Part shown: piece by piece, positions 28,161 to 36,883 of the stretch
Layout: every line of letters starts with the position of its first letter
Position numbering within the stretch: the first letter of the stretch is position 1
NCBI GenBank assembly: GCA_964519335.1
Contig: CAZFIA010000007.1
Coordinates: forward strand, 1-64,000
Reading direction: 5' to 3'
Source: JALZVT01 sp964519335
Lineage (GTDB): Bacteria; Pseudomonadota; Gammaproteobacteria; Pseudomonadales; Azotimanducaceae
Length of the DNA stretch: 64,000 nucleotides
Position numbers and translations under genes: made by a program
Notes under the pieces: model-generated
The model's input: the letters and a program-made list of their open reading frames with translations, nothing else
Databases searched by the model: none
Told to the model about the DNA's origin: nothing

Positions 28161-28925
28161 ATGACTCCCACAGCTCAAAACAACCACGGCAAAAAATCGC
28201 CGGTAACAACCGCCATGATTCTGGCGGCCGGTCGCGGCTCAAGGCTTGCGCCCCTCACCGATGACATTCCCAAACCCTTGCTGGAAGTGCACGGCCACCC
28301 GCTAATTGTTCACCAACTGCAATGGCTAAAGCGCGCCGGCATTGAACGCGTTGTCATCAACCTGTTTCACCTGGGTAACGATATTCGCCAGACCCTGGGC
28401 GACGGCAGTCACTTTGGACTGCAAATCGCTTACTCTGAAGAACCTGCGTTACTCGAAACGGGCGGCGGCATCGCACACGCGCGCAAGCTCTTGGGCGAAG
28501 ATCCATTTATTCTGCTCAACGGCGACATTTGGACTGACTTCGACTTCAGGACACTGCCACCGAGCCTGCCCGCAAACATCGATGCACATCTGGTGGCCAT
28601 TCCCACACCGGAAAGTCGGGCGACGGGCGACTTCGAGTTTCAACATCACCGACTTTGGCACCCCGCTAAAGTCGAGCGACGCAACTACGTTTACTGCGGC
28701 ATCAGCCTAATGCGCGCGCGCTTCTTGGATAAACAGGTCAGGGACAAGCAGGTCAGGGACACCCACAAAGGGGGTGGACCACCGGCGGCCTTTTCAACTG
28801 CGCCTCTGCTTTTTTTAGCCGCGCAACGCGGCGAGCTTGGAGGACAGCATTTCAGCGGCGTCTGGCGCGACATCGGCACGCTGGATCAGCTCATCAGCGT
28901 ACGGGAAGGCAGCCCACTCCCATGA
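28161..28925 (+). CDS. murU: N-acetylmuramate alpha-1-phosphate uridylyltransferase MurU
   Basis: Converts MurNAc-1-phosphate to UDP-MurNAc in the recycling route after AmgK. 254 residues from the ATG 17 bases after amgK; a frame open from 28083 lies inside amgK. Signature MILAAGRGSRLAPLTDDIPKP, ETGGGIAHA, FILLNGDIWTDF and the C-terminal WRDIGTLDQL. Residues 190-206 are an inserted basic loop (DKQVR twice, then DTHKGGG) not expected in the family. Confidence 0.92.
   Translation: MTPTAQNNHGKKSPVTTAMILAAGRGSRLAPLTDDIPKPLLEVHGHPLIVHQLQWLKRAGIERVVINLFHLGNDIRQTLGDGSHFGLQIAYSEEPALLETGGGIAHARKLLGEDPFILLNGDIWTDFDFRTLPPSLPANIDAHLVAIPTPESRATGDFEFQHHRLWHPAKVERRNYVYCGISLMRARFLDKQVRDKQVRDTHKGGGPPAAFSTAPLLFLAAQRGELGGQHFSGVWRDIGTLDQLISVREGSPLP
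28728..28757 (+). repeat. 15-bp tandem duplication inside murU
   Basis: gataaacaggtcagg followed by gacaagcaggtcagg, encoding DKQVR twice. In frame, in a loop near the C-terminal third of the enzyme. Confidence 0.8.
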
Positions 28926-29026
28926 AATTTCAGACCGGCGCTCCAGAGCAAATGTGCCCGGAGCAGAGTAAACTGCGCGCCTTCCTGCCCTAAGTTGCAG
29001 ATTTGCTGAGCCACAGGAGCCCACGC

Positions 29027-29716
29027 GTGACGCCCTTCATTGCCCCGTCCATTCTAGCTGCCGATTTCGCTCGCCTGGGAGACGAGGTAAGTACCGTACT
29101 CGACGCCGGCGCCGACATCATTCACTTTGATGTTATGGACAACCACTACGTGCCAAACCTGTCCGTAGGACCGCTGGTTCTAGACTCACTGCGCAAACAC
29201 GGTATTAGCGCCCCGATGGATGTCCATCTCATGGTCGCACCAGTTGATCGGCTAGTCGGCGACTTTATCGAGAGCGGCGCGAACATCATCAGCGTTCACC
29301 CGGAAGCCACAGAACACCTGCACCGGACACTTTCTATGATTCGTGAGGCTGGTGTTTCGCCCGGGGTAGTATTTAATCCCGCGACGCCACTTACCGTTTT
29401 GGCGGAAGTAATAGATCTGGTGGATCTCGTACTTATCATGTCTGTAAATCCAGGCTTTGGCGGGCAAAAATTCATTCCCGGCGCACTTAGTAAGCTCACC
29501 GAAGCGCGAGAACTAATCGATGCGTCAGGCCGCGAGATACGCCTGGAAATTGATGGGGGCATCAAGATCGACAACATCGCCGACGCGGCGGCGGCCGGTG
29601 CTGATACCTTTGTCGCGGGCTCTGCAATTTTTGGCAGCAACGATTACGCAAAAACTATCTCAGCAATGAAAAACGCTATCCAATCGATGACGCAGCAAAC
29701 AGCCGCGCAAAACTAG
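29027..29716 (+). CDS. rpe: ribulose-phosphate 3-epimerase
   Basis: Pentose-phosphate pathway enzyme interconverting ribulose 5-phosphate and xylulose 5-phosphate. 229 residues from a GTG at 29027, chosen because AGGAG lies 8 bases upstream and APSILAADFARLG sits at the expected N-terminus. TIM-barrel motifs: FDVMDNHYVPN, DVHLMV, SVNPGFGGQKFI and EIDGGI. First of rpe-gph-trpE, an order common in gammaproteobacteria. Confidence 0.97.
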   Translation: MTPFIAPSILAADFARLGDEVSTVLDAGADIIHFDVMDNHYVPNLSVGPLVLDSLRKHGISAPMDVHLMVAPVDRLVGDFIESGANIISVHPEATEHLHRTLSMIREAGVSPGVVFNPATPLTVLAEVIDLVDLVLIMSVNPGFGGQKFIPGALSKLTEARELIDASGREIRLEIDGGIKIDNIADAAAAGADTFVAGSAIFGSNDYAKTISAMKNAIQSMTQQTAAQN

Positions 29717-29719
29717 CGG

Positions 29720-30388
29720 ATGGCGGGCTCACTCTCACGACCGGCTGCAGAATTTGAGGCCTATCTATTCGATCTCGATGGCACACTTGTAGATAGCGCA
29801 CCCGACATCCATGCGGCGCTCAACCACACGCTAAAGCAAGAAGACCTGCCCGAAGTTGAGTTGAATCTCACCCGCGATTTTGTAGGTATGGGCTCAAAGG
29901 CGCTTATTACTCGCGCCCTGGATCATCACGGCATCAACGACGTAGACCCCGAGCCAATGCTTACGGGTTTTCTCGACTACTACGAAAACAACATTGCCGT
30001 TTATTCAAAACCCTTCCCCGGCACCCGCAAAACCCTATCTGCACTCAGGGATCGGGGCGCCAGACTCTCCGTAGTTACCAACAAATACATTGGCCTTTCT
30101 GAGCTGGTATTGGAACAGCTCGACCTACGGGAGTACTTCACTTGCGTTGTGGGTAGCGAAACAACGCCCAATCCAAAACCCGCGGCAGATCCCGCATTGC
30201 ACGCCTGCAGGGAGTTGGGAGTGGCACCCAAGAACGCCTTGTTTGTAGGCGACGCAAGTCCGGATGTGGGTTGCGCCAGAGCCGCCGGTTGCGAAGTTGT
30301 GGTCCGCCGAGACGGTTACAACAATGGCGTACCCGCAACCCAGCTTGGAGCTGATGCCGTAATCGATGCGATAAGCGAACTTTTGTAA
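29720..30388 (+). CDS. gph: phosphoglycolate phosphatase
   Basis: HAD-superfamily phosphatase removing 2-phosphoglycolate. 222 residues: FDLDGTLVDSAPD (nucleophile Asp), cap domain, SVVTNKY, and PKPAADPALHAC with VGDASPDVGCARAAG closing the site (the usual GDS(x)D is GDASPD here). Starts 3 bases after rpe and 19 before trpE. Confidence 0.95.
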   Translation: MAGSLSRPAAEFEAYLFDLDGTLVDSAPDIHAALNHTLKQEDLPEVELNLTRDFVGMGSKALITRALDHHGINDVDPEPMLTGFLDYYENNIAVYSKPFPGTRKTLSALRDRGARLSVVTNKYIGLSELVLEQLDLREYFTCVVGSETTPNPKPAADPALHACRELGVAPKNALFVGDASPDVGCARAAGCEVVVRRDGYNNGVPATQLGADAVIDAISELL

Positions 30389-30407
30389 CCATGAATTCTC
30401 TCCCCTT

Positions 30408-31910
30408 ATGAAGCAGGAAGAACTCGAAGCACTGAAGGCTGCGGGCTATAACCGGGTGCCTATTACCCACACGGTGCTCGCCGACCTCGATACGCCCTTG
30501 TCGGTTTATCTGAAACTGGCGGCGGGCCCCTATTCCTATTTGTTGGAGTCTGCTCAGGGTGGCGAAAAATGGGGGCGCTACTCTATCATCGGGCTACCGG
30601 CGCGCACCCTGCTCACCGTAACCGGTAACACCATCACGATCACCCACGACCAAAAGGTGATTGAACAACACGAGACCAGCGATCCTATTGCTTTCGCCGA
30701 GAGCTATCACAAGCGATTTAAGGTCGCGCCTGTAGAAGGCTTGCCCAGATTTCACGGTGGCCTGGTGGGCTATTTTGGTTATGACACCGTGCGCTATGTA
30801 GAGCCGCGACTTAAAGACAGCACTCCGCCCGATCCCCTGGGCCTGCCGGATGTGCAGCTTATGGTGTCCGATGACCTCGTTATCTTCGACAACCTCCGCG
30901 GCACTATGCAGCTCATTAGTCTCATTGACCCGAACGATGTTGATGCGTTGCAAGCCACCAAAGAACAGCTTGAAGCTCGGGCCAGACAACTTGCCCAACC
31001 CTTACCTGCGATGCAGCACAGCAAATCTAACCAGCCCGTAAAAGAAAGCGATTTTGTCAGCTCGTTCGGCGAGGCTGAGTTCAAATCGGCGGTAGAAAAA
31101 ATACGCGAGTACATTGTTGCCGGTGACGTCATGCAGGTCGTCTTAGCCCAGCGTATGAGCCTGCCGTTCTCAGCACCACCGGTTGATATGTATAGAGCGC
31201 TACGCAACCTCAATCCATCGCCCTACATGTATTTTATGGATCTCGGCGACTTTCAAATAGTTAGCTCCTCGCCAGAAATTCTCGCGCGTGTCGAAGATGG
31301 CGAAATTACCAGCCGGCCGCTTGCAGGTACCCGCCGACGCGGACACACCGAAGAAGAGGATATAGATTTCGAAAAGGAGCTCTTAGCCGATCCGAAAGAA
31401 CGCGCTGAACATTTAATGCTGATCGATCTAGGTCGTAATGACGTGGGCCGGGTGGCTAAAACGGGATCTGTAGAGGTCTCCGAGAGCTTTGTGATTGAGC
31501 GCTATTCACACGTCATGCACATGTCAAGTAATGTCACAGGCAAGCTCCAGGACGGCAAAACTGCTTTCGACGTACTGCGCGCCACCCTTCCCGTGGGGAC
31601 CCTATCGGGCGCCCCAAAAATTCGGGCACTTGAAATCATCGATGAACTGGAGCCCGTCAAACGCGGTGTTTATGGCGGCGCCGTGGGCTATATCGGCTGG
31701 AACGGCAACATGGATACCGCTATCGCGATCCGCACAGCTGTCATTAAAGATGACAATCTCTACATACAGGCTGGGGGCGGCATCGTGGCCGACGCCATCG
31801 GTCGGCTCGAATGGAAAGAATCGCTCAACAAGGGACGCGCTATTTTCCGGGCCGCAGCCCTCGCAGAAGCCCGGCTAGACCTCTCATCTTCCACAGAAGA
31901 AGAGCACTAA
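30408..31910 (+). CDS. trpE: anthranilate synthase component I
   Basis: Makes anthranilate from chorismate using ammonia from TrpG. 500 residues: N-terminal domain with YLLESAQGG, the LLES motif of tryptophan feedback inhibition; chorismate-binding domain with GDVMQVVLAQR, SPEILAR, RPLAGTRRRG, LIDLGRNDVGRV and GAPKIRALEIIDELEP. Follows gph closely without a leader, so probably transcribed from rpe. It is separated from trpGDC by about 2.5 kb. Confidence 0.98.
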   Translation: MKQEELEALKAAGYNRVPITHTVLADLDTPLSVYLKLAAGPYSYLLESAQGGEKWGRYSIIGLPARTLLTVTGNTITITHDQKVIEQHETSDPIAFAESYHKRFKVAPVEGLPRFHGGLVGYFGYDTVRYVEPRLKDSTPPDPLGLPDVQLMVSDDLVIFDNLRGTMQLISLIDPNDVDALQATKEQLEARARQLAQPLPAMQHSKSNQPVKESDFVSSFGEAEFKSAVEKIREYIVAGDVMQVVLAQRMSLPFSAPPVDMYRALRNLNPSPYMYFMDLGDFQIVSSSPEILARVEDGEITSRPLAGTRRRGHTEEEDIDFEKELLADPKERAEHLMLIDLGRNDVGRVAKTGSVEVSESFVIERYSHVMHMSSNVTGKLQDGKTAFDVLRATLPVGTLSGAPKIRALEIIDELEPVKRGVYGGAVGYIGWNGNMDTAIAIRTAVIKDDNLYIQAGGGIVADAIGRLEWKESLNKGRAIFRAAALAEARLDLSSSTEEEH

Positions 31911-32055
31911 ACAGCCCCCCGGCTAGCCCTGCGAAAGGGCCGCGCCAAAAGGCCTGAAGGCTCCCCGGAGCGGTCATAAAATCGTGACGTCCGCCTCAGT
32001 ATGCAGGCCGACTGGAACCGACAATGAGCGCTCTATATTGCATGCCTAGAAGGAC

Positions 32056-32721
32056 ATGGAGCCAAAACGCTTTAACATCATCGCCACCGGCGCGTCTCTG
32101 TTCGTTTGCCTGGTCTGGATTACCGTGAGCAACGCAGCCCCCGCTATTGAAGAAGAACTCACGGAGGCTACCAGTCGCATTCCCGCAGAGGGTAAAGACC
32201 TAAGTTGGGTCGAGGCGACTCTTGACGGACAGAATCTGACACTGACCGGTTACGTACCCGATACGTCGGCGCTGCAACGCTCGCAGCAAATGGCTGAAGC
32301 TACCGCTGGTATTAGCACAATCGAAAACAACGTAAAGCTTGTCGGTACCGCCGGCTCATGCCAACAAGGACTGAATGACGCCTTGTCGCGAGAAAAAATC
32401 CAGTTCAAACCTGCAAGCGCCGCAATAAGTAGTAATAGCGATTTCTTGCTGAAAATGCTCGCTGTCGTCGCCCGAAATTGCGACACCAGAATCCTCATCA
32501 TCGGTCACACCGACGGTGTGGGTGATCGTGAAAACAACCAGCGTTTGAGTGAAGAACGAGCAGCATCGGTGCTTCAGTATCTTGTGAGCAGCGGCGTGAG
32601 CCCAGACCAACTAGGAGCGATGGGCTTTGGCGATACCCGCCCCATCTACGACAACAACAACCCGGAAGGCCGGGAAAAGAACCGACGCATAGAGTTTGTG
32701 GTTACGGACGCACACACATGA
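32056..32721 (+). CDS. OmpA-family protein with BON-like domain
   Basis: 221 residues: signal peptide (cleavage near SNA, residue 27), a BON-like segment (about 48-97, LTLTGYVPDTSALQRSQQ) and a C-terminal OmpA-like peptidoglycan-binding domain (about 105-215) with IGHTDGVGDRENNQRLSEER, GFGDTRP and REKNRRIEF. Likely a periplasmic or outer-membrane-associated peptidoglycan-binding protein. An AGAAGGAC ribosome-binding site precedes the ATG, and the stop overlaps the next start by 4 bases. Cellular role unknown. Confidence 0.88.
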   Translation: MEPKRFNIIATGASLFVCLVWITVSNAAPAIEEELTEATSRIPAEGKDLSWVEATLDGQNLTLTGYVPDTSALQRSQQMAEATAGISTIENNVKLVGTAGSCQQGLNDALSREKIQFKPASAAISSNSDFLLKMLAVVARNCDTRILIIGHTDGVGDRENNQRLSEERAASVLQYLVSSGVSPDQLGAMGFGDTRPIYDNNNPEGREKNRRIEFVVTDAHT

Positions 32722-33737
32722 TTTATCTCGTAAGTAAAATTGTAATCTCTCTACTGGCAGCGCTGGGCATTGGTTTCGGTATGGCCTGGATGCTGCAAAT
32801 GCATCTGGCAGCCAAACTTCGAGAACAGCTTAACTCAGTAATTTTTGAAACCAAGAGTCGCATCCCCGCTCTCGAGTCGGAGATAACCAACCGCGACCAG
32901 GAAATAGACGGCCTAAGAGAGGAACTGGCAGAGAAGTCAAAGCCTGTCGAACCCAGCAACCAGCAGCAGGGCAGCAAAGAACAGGAAGCACAGATCGACG
33001 ATCTCCGTCAGAAGGTGATCGATCTAGAAAACGAGTTACGTGCCTTGAAGAGCACTGGCAATGAAGAAATGGTCTTCGAAATCGACGAGGCTGATCGCGC
33101 TAAACCAGAAGAAACGGAACTGAAGGCCGACGACGAGTTCCTCTCGGACATTCAAGACATCTTCGAAGACGGTGACGACCTGGATGAAGACTCTAGCGCG
33201 GAATCGCCTGAACTCAATGTTCCAAAACCTGAGACAAAAAAGAACATCGAAGAAGAACTGCAAAACGAGCTTGAAGGTTGGGACAAGTCCGACGCAGACG
33301 AAGCTCCAGAGCACACTGCAGCACCAAATCCTGAAGAAGCTTCTATAGAAAACAACAAAGACTCCAAAAAAGCCAAGGGGCCAGGCCGTGCCGGCCGGAC
33401 TGACCTTAAAGAAGAACTACTCGGCCTAGAAGATGAATTCCGAGAAGGTGACGAGGCGGCCAAACCAGTTGATCCGAACGATATCGAATCATTGCGCAGC
33501 GAGGTCGAAGATCTCACGAAGGCCCGCAAATCGCTAAGCGAAGTAGTGGATACTCAGGCTAAAGAAGTGGCCAGCTTACAAAACCAACGCGACCTGCAAG
33601 ACAAGTCGCTCAACGTACTCAATCAGCAACTCGAACTTGCTCGCATGGCAAACGAACGAATTCTGCGAGAGTTACGTGAACTCAAAGACGGCAAACCCGC
33701 ATCACCTGATGAGCCGCGCTCAGCCGCCGGGAGTTAG
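32718..33737 (+). CDS. membrane-anchored acidic coiled-coil protein of unknown function
   Basis: 339 residues, not recognised as a named family. One N-terminal transmembrane helix (about 5-28), a coiled coil (about 35-110), a long acidic low-complexity middle rich in Glu, Asp and Ser (about 115-255), and a second predicted coiled coil (about 255-325, SLRSEVEDLTKARKSLSEVV). It overlaps the OmpA-like gene by 4 bases, so the two are co-translated; a complex linking peptidoglycan to the inner membrane is a guess. The acidic repeats could evolve fast. Confidence 0.75.
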   Translation: MIYLVSKIVISLLAALGIGFGMAWMLQMHLAAKLREQLNSVIFETKSRIPALESEITNRDQEIDGLREELAEKSKPVEPSNQQQGSKEQEAQIDDLRQKVIDLENELRALKSTGNEEMVFEIDEADRAKPEETELKADDEFLSDIQDIFEDGDDLDEDSSAESPELNVPKPETKKNIEEELQNELEGWDKSDADEAPEHTAAPNPEEASIENNKDSKKAKGPGRAGRTDLKEELLGLEDEFREGDEAAKPVDPNDIESLRSEVEDLTKARKSLSEVVDTQAKEVASLQNQRDLQDKSLNVLNQQLELARMANERILRELRELKDGKPASPDEPRSAAGS

Positions 33738-33745
33738 TCGTCCAC

Positions 33746-34096
33746 ATGGATGATCAACAGACCAGGTTGCCAGACCGCCAACGCCTGTTCGCAGCATGCT
33801 CCCAGGAAGCCGAACGCCTGGGCGGTGACGAGCGCTGTGCCGAGTACTTTTTCGTGCGGGCCCAATCATCACGCGTGCAGTACGGCGCCAAGGGCGCAGT
33901 AACCGTGGCCGATATGAAGATCGAAGACTGGTGCGATGCGATCGCCTGGTCTGCGCCCGGCATGGGAAAACCCCCCAACCGCGCGAGCAGCAGGTCCTCG
34001 GCAAGCGACACCGAAACCGGACATCCGCAGCTTGAGGCGCGCAAACAACCGCGATCGGGCGCCAAGTCAAAGCGGGCCTCCGGAGACTTCGCCTAG
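33746..34096 (+). CDS. small hypothetical protein
   Basis: 116 residues, starting 8 bases after the coiled-coil gene. The first ~75 residues have normal protein-like composition (RLFAACSQEAERLGGDERCA, VADMKIEDWCDAIAWSAPG); the tail is Ser/Arg/Lys-rich and looks disordered. No family recognised. A frame on the opposite strand covers the same bases but is extremely Arg/Cys-rich and is judged a shadow. Confidence 0.5.
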   Translation: MDDQQTRLPDRQRLFAACSQEAERLGGDERCAEYFFVRAQSSRVQYGAKGAVTVADMKIEDWCDAIAWSAPGMGKPPNRASSRSSASDTETGHPQLEARKQPRSGAKSKRASGDFA

Positions 34097-34204
34097 AACA
34101 GCATTGCCTTTCTAACTCTGCACAATCTACGCATTGGCCACGCATTGGCCGCGCACAGGCCCCCCACTAGTGGTGCCTTGCAAATTCCCATGTAAACTAG
34201 ACCC

Positions 34205-34243
34205 ATGATTACTCTCACCCGCACCACCCGTTGGCGACACTAG
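34205..34243 (+). CDS. candidate trp leader peptide upstream of trpG
   Basis: A 12-codon frame, ATG to TAG, reading MITLTRTTRWRH, about 160 bases before trpG. It is Thr/Arg-rich with one Trp codon near its end. trpE and trpGDC of Pseudomonas putida are known to be controlled by attenuation, so a leader here is expected; that this frame is it is inference. One Trp codon is weak, and I see no clear Shine-Dalgarno sequence. Confidence 0.4.
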   Translation: MITLTRTTRWRH

Positions 34244-34400
34244 CCCCCGTTTTTTCTAGCTAACAGGGTTCTAGCTAGAAGAGCGCCCGGTAGGCCCTGC
34301 CTGACCTGCGCCCAGCCAATCCTTAAGAGCCAAACCTTCCGATAAGTGCACGGTCACCGCAAAGCAATCGCCGGTTCCGTTGAATGAGAGAGCAAACAAC
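34244..34400 (+). promoter_or_regulatory. candidate trpG leader structures
   Basis: After the putative leader stop is a T6 run (34250-34255), then a 9-bp perfect inverted repeat TTCTAGCTA/TAGCTAGAA (34254-34262 and 34272-34280) and a second stem GGTAGGC/GCCTGACC (34289-34305, one bulge). These could be alternative attenuator stems, but no stem is followed by a U-tract, so a classical 3:4 terminator is not evident. The 303 bases before trpG otherwise hold no gene. Confidence 0.35.
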
Positions 34401-34979
34401 ATGCTGCTATTGATCGATAACTACGACTCGTTTACCTACAACGTGGCCCAATACCTGGGCGAGTTGGGTGCTGAGGTCGTTGTGCATCGCAACGACGAGA
34501 TAAGCATTTCGCAAATACGTAAACTGTCCCCGGATAAAATTGTCTTGTCGCCTGGGCCTTGTACGCCCAACGAAGCCGGCATCTCAATGGAGGTGGTTCG
34601 CGAGTTTGGCGCTACCGTCCCGCTTCTCGGAATTTGTCTGGGGCATCAGAGCATTGGGCAGGTTTTCGGCGGTACCGTCAGCCGCGCACGTAATGTAATG
34701 CACGGCAAAACCAGCGACATCCATCACGACGGCACAGGCGTGTTCCGCAACCTCGAGGGGCCATTTATTGCTACTCGCTATCATTCGCTGATCGTCGAAG
34801 CAGCCAGCATGCCCGACTGCCTGGAGGTCACGGCATGGACAGAGCGAGACGGTGTACGCGACGAAATAATGGGTGTGCGACACAAGACCCTCCCTATTGA
34901 AGGCGTGCAGTTTCACCCTGAGTCTATTCTCACCAAATCAGGCCATGAGCTGCTCAACAACTTTCTCACGGGGTACTAG
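34401..34979 (+). CDS. trpG: anthranilate synthase component II (glutamine amidotransferase)
   Basis: Class I glutamine amidotransferase supplying ammonia to TrpE; in many bacteria it also serves PabB. 192 residues from the ATG at 34401 (a TTG at 34380 in frame is less likely): LLLIDNYDSFTYN, SPGPCTPNEAG, nucleophile C79 in LGICLGHQ, H172 and E174 in FHPES. Starts the trpGDC operon; trpD begins 2 bases after its stop. Confidence 0.97.
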   Translation: MLLLIDNYDSFTYNVAQYLGELGAEVVVHRNDEISISQIRKLSPDKIVLSPGPCTPNEAGISMEVVREFGATVPLLGICLGHQSIGQVFGGTVSRARNVMHGKTSDIHHDGTGVFRNLEGPFIATRYHSLIVEAASMPDCLEVTAWTERDGVRDEIMGVRHKTLPIEGVQFHPESILTKSGHELLNNFLTGY

Positions 34980-34981
34980 TC

Positions 34982-36010
34982 ATGGAAATTACCGAGGCAC
35001 TCGATGCACTGGTAGATAAAACTGATCTGAGTTTTGCCCACAGCCAAGATCTGTTCAACCAGGCCATGCAGGGCAAGCTCACAGACGTGCAGTTTGCGGG
35101 CTTACTGATTGGCTTGCGAGTTAAGGGAGAGACCTCAGACGAGCTAGCCGGCGCCGCCGCAGCCATGCGGGAATTATCACTGAAGGTCGACATAGACGCA
35201 GAGCATATGGTGGATACCTGTGGCACAGGCGGCAGCGGTGGCGCAAAGCTGTTTAATATTTCTACCGCATCCGCCTTTGTTGCAGCAGCAAGTGGCGCCC
35301 GGGTGGCAAAACACGGCAATCGAGCAATGAGCAGTAAATCTGGCAGCGCAGATGTGCTCGAGGCCGCGGGCGTTAACCTCGCGATTACGCCAACACAGGT
35401 CGCCCAGTGCATTCGCGAAGTTGGCGTAGGTTTTATGTTTGCCCAGGCCCACCACAGCGCAATGCGTCATGCCGCAACGCCCAGACGCGAGCTTGGCGTC
35501 CGTACCATGATGAATGTACTGGGCCCCATGACCAACCCAGCGGGAGCCAAGAGCCAGGTAATTGGGGTGTTTGCCCCGGTATGGCAAACAAAGATGATTG
35601 ACGTGCTCAACACTCTGGGTAGTCATCGCGCGCTAACCGTCCACAGCGATGGCTTGGATGAATTCTCGCTGGCCGCACCCTCGCAGGTGGTAGAACTGCG
35701 CGACGGTGAGATTCGCAAGTACGCGGTTTCGCCCGAAGATGTCGGGCTACGAACCCGCTCCATGGAGAAACTGGTGTGCACCACTCCAGAATCGAGCTTG
35801 CAGCTGATTCGTGAAGCGCTGAGCGACGTTGACAGCGCCGCCGCGGACATCGTGGCCTACAACGCCGGAGCCGCTCTTTATGCGGCCGGAGTGAGCGAGA
35901 GCATTGCCAACGGGGTTGCATTAGCAAAAACCAGCATTAGTGAAGGCAAGGCGCTGCAGCGTCTAGAGGCATTGAGCGCCCTTAGCCAGTCTTTTGGCCA
36001 AGCCTCATGA
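34982..36010 (+). CDS. trpD: anthranilate phosphoribosyltransferase
   Basis: Transfers the phosphoribosyl group of PRPP to anthranilate. 342 residues with DTCGTGGSGGAKLFN (PRPP binding), KHGNRAMSSKSGSADVLEA, FMFAQAHHSAMRHA and LGPMTNPAGA. Overlaps trpC by 4 bases (ATGA). Its product is the substrate of TrpF, which is not in this operon. Confidence 0.97.
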   Translation: MEITEALDALVDKTDLSFAHSQDLFNQAMQGKLTDVQFAGLLIGLRVKGETSDELAGAAAAMRELSLKVDIDAEHMVDTCGTGGSGGAKLFNISTASAFVAAASGARVAKHGNRAMSSKSGSADVLEAAGVNLAITPTQVAQCIREVGVGFMFAQAHHSAMRHAATPRRELGVRTMMNVLGPMTNPAGAKSQVIGVFAPVWQTKMIDVLNTLGSHRALTVHSDGLDEFSLAAPSQVVELRDGEIRKYAVSPEDVGLRTRSMEKLVCTTPESSLQLIREALSDVDSAAADIVAYNAGAALYAAGVSESIANGVALAKTSISEGKALQRLEALSALSQSFGQAS

Positions 36011-36807
36011 GCGTACTCAACGATATTCTTCGCGACAAAGCGCAAGAGGTGAAAGATCGAACCGCACAAACCCCACTGGCCAAGGTAAAAGAACAACTCA
36101 AGAAGAATCAGGAGCTAACCGCATTCGCCCCCCGCGGGTTCAGCGCAGCTCTCGAAGAAAAATCCGCACAGGGTCTGAGCGCGGTTATTGCCGAGGTAAA
36201 AAAAGCCTCACCGAGCAAGGGCTTGATTCGCGAAAACTTCGCTCCGGACGCTATCGCCAAATCCTACGAAGTAGGTGGAGCCGCCTGTCTATCAGTGCTT
36301 ACCGATCAAAAGTACTTTCAGGGTCACGATGACTATCTGCAGGCCGCGCGCGCTGCGAGCAGCCTGCCGGTGTTACGCAAAGAGTTTATTGTGGATGACT
36401 ATCAAGTCTGGGAAACCCGCGTGCTGGGGGCCGATGCGTTGCTGCTTATCGTGGCAGCCCTATCTCCAGCACAGCTGCAAGAACTCTATGGCCGGGCACG
36501 AGAGCTTAAGCTTGACGTGCTGGTGGAAGTTCATGACGAGCAAGAGATGGAGGAGGCGCTTACGCTCAACTGTAACCTACTTGGGGTAAATAACCGCAAC
36601 CTCAAAACGTTTGAGACATCGCTTAAGACCACCGAGCGGCTTGCAGCGCGTGCGCCTGAGAGTGCACTGTTGGTGTCGGAGTCGGGGATACATACCCGGG
36701 CAGATATTGAGTATTTGCGCGGTTTGGGGGTGCACTGTTATCTGATTGGCGAGGCGTTTATGCGGGTTGGGGATCCTGGGGAGGGGCTGCGGGAGCTAAT
36801 CAAATAA
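36007..36807 (+). CDS. trpC: indole-3-glycerol phosphate synthase
   Basis: Ring closure of CdRP to indole-3-glycerol phosphate. 266 residues of a TIM barrel: VIAEVKKASPSKGLIRE, CLSVLTDQKYFQG, PVLRKEFIVDDYQ, EVHDEQEM, GVNNRNLKTFE and SESGIHTRADI. Monofunctional, without a TrpF domain fused. Last gene of trpGDC; strong hairpins follow. Confidence 0.97.
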   Translation: MSVLNDILRDKAQEVKDRTAQTPLAKVKEQLKKNQELTAFAPRGFSAALEEKSAQGLSAVIAEVKKASPSKGLIRENFAPDAIAKSYEVGGAACLSVLTDQKYFQGHDDYLQAARAASSLPVLRKEFIVDDYQVWETRVLGADALLLIVAALSPAQLQELYGRARELKLDVLVEVHDEQEMEEALTLNCNLLGVNNRNLKTFETSLKTTERLAARAPESALLVSESGIHTRADIEYLRGLGVHCYLIGEAFMRVGDPGEGLRELIK

Positions 36808-36829
36808 AAAAGCGCGTATCCCGACGCGC
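36806..36829 (-). terminator. intrinsic terminator, minus strand (for crp)
   Basis: Read on the minus strand: GCGCGT, six-base loop, ACGCGC, then six T residues. It overlaps the trpC stop codon and would end transcripts coming from crp. Confidence 0.6.
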
Positions 36830-36834
36830 CTCGT

Positions 36835-36883
36835 AAAACACGTTGTTAGCGCGCGAAGATACGCGCCGCTGCAACGTGTTTTT
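36835..36883 (+). terminator. bidirectional intrinsic terminator between trpC and crp
   Basis: AAAACACGTTG pairs with CAACGTGTTTT, enclosing a second GC-rich stem (AGCG/CGCT and GCGCG/CGCGC). The A-tract on the left and T-tract on the right make it usable in both directions between these convergent genes. Confidence 0.75.

Noticed and set aside
28922..28993. 23-codon frame after murU
   Set aside because: No ribosome-binding site, no similarity, and it ends just before the rpe ribosome-binding region.
33720..34145. 141-codon minus-strand frame over the small hypothetical gene
   Set aside because: Extreme Arg/Cys content typical of an antisense frame; the plus-strand frame is spaced like an operon gene.
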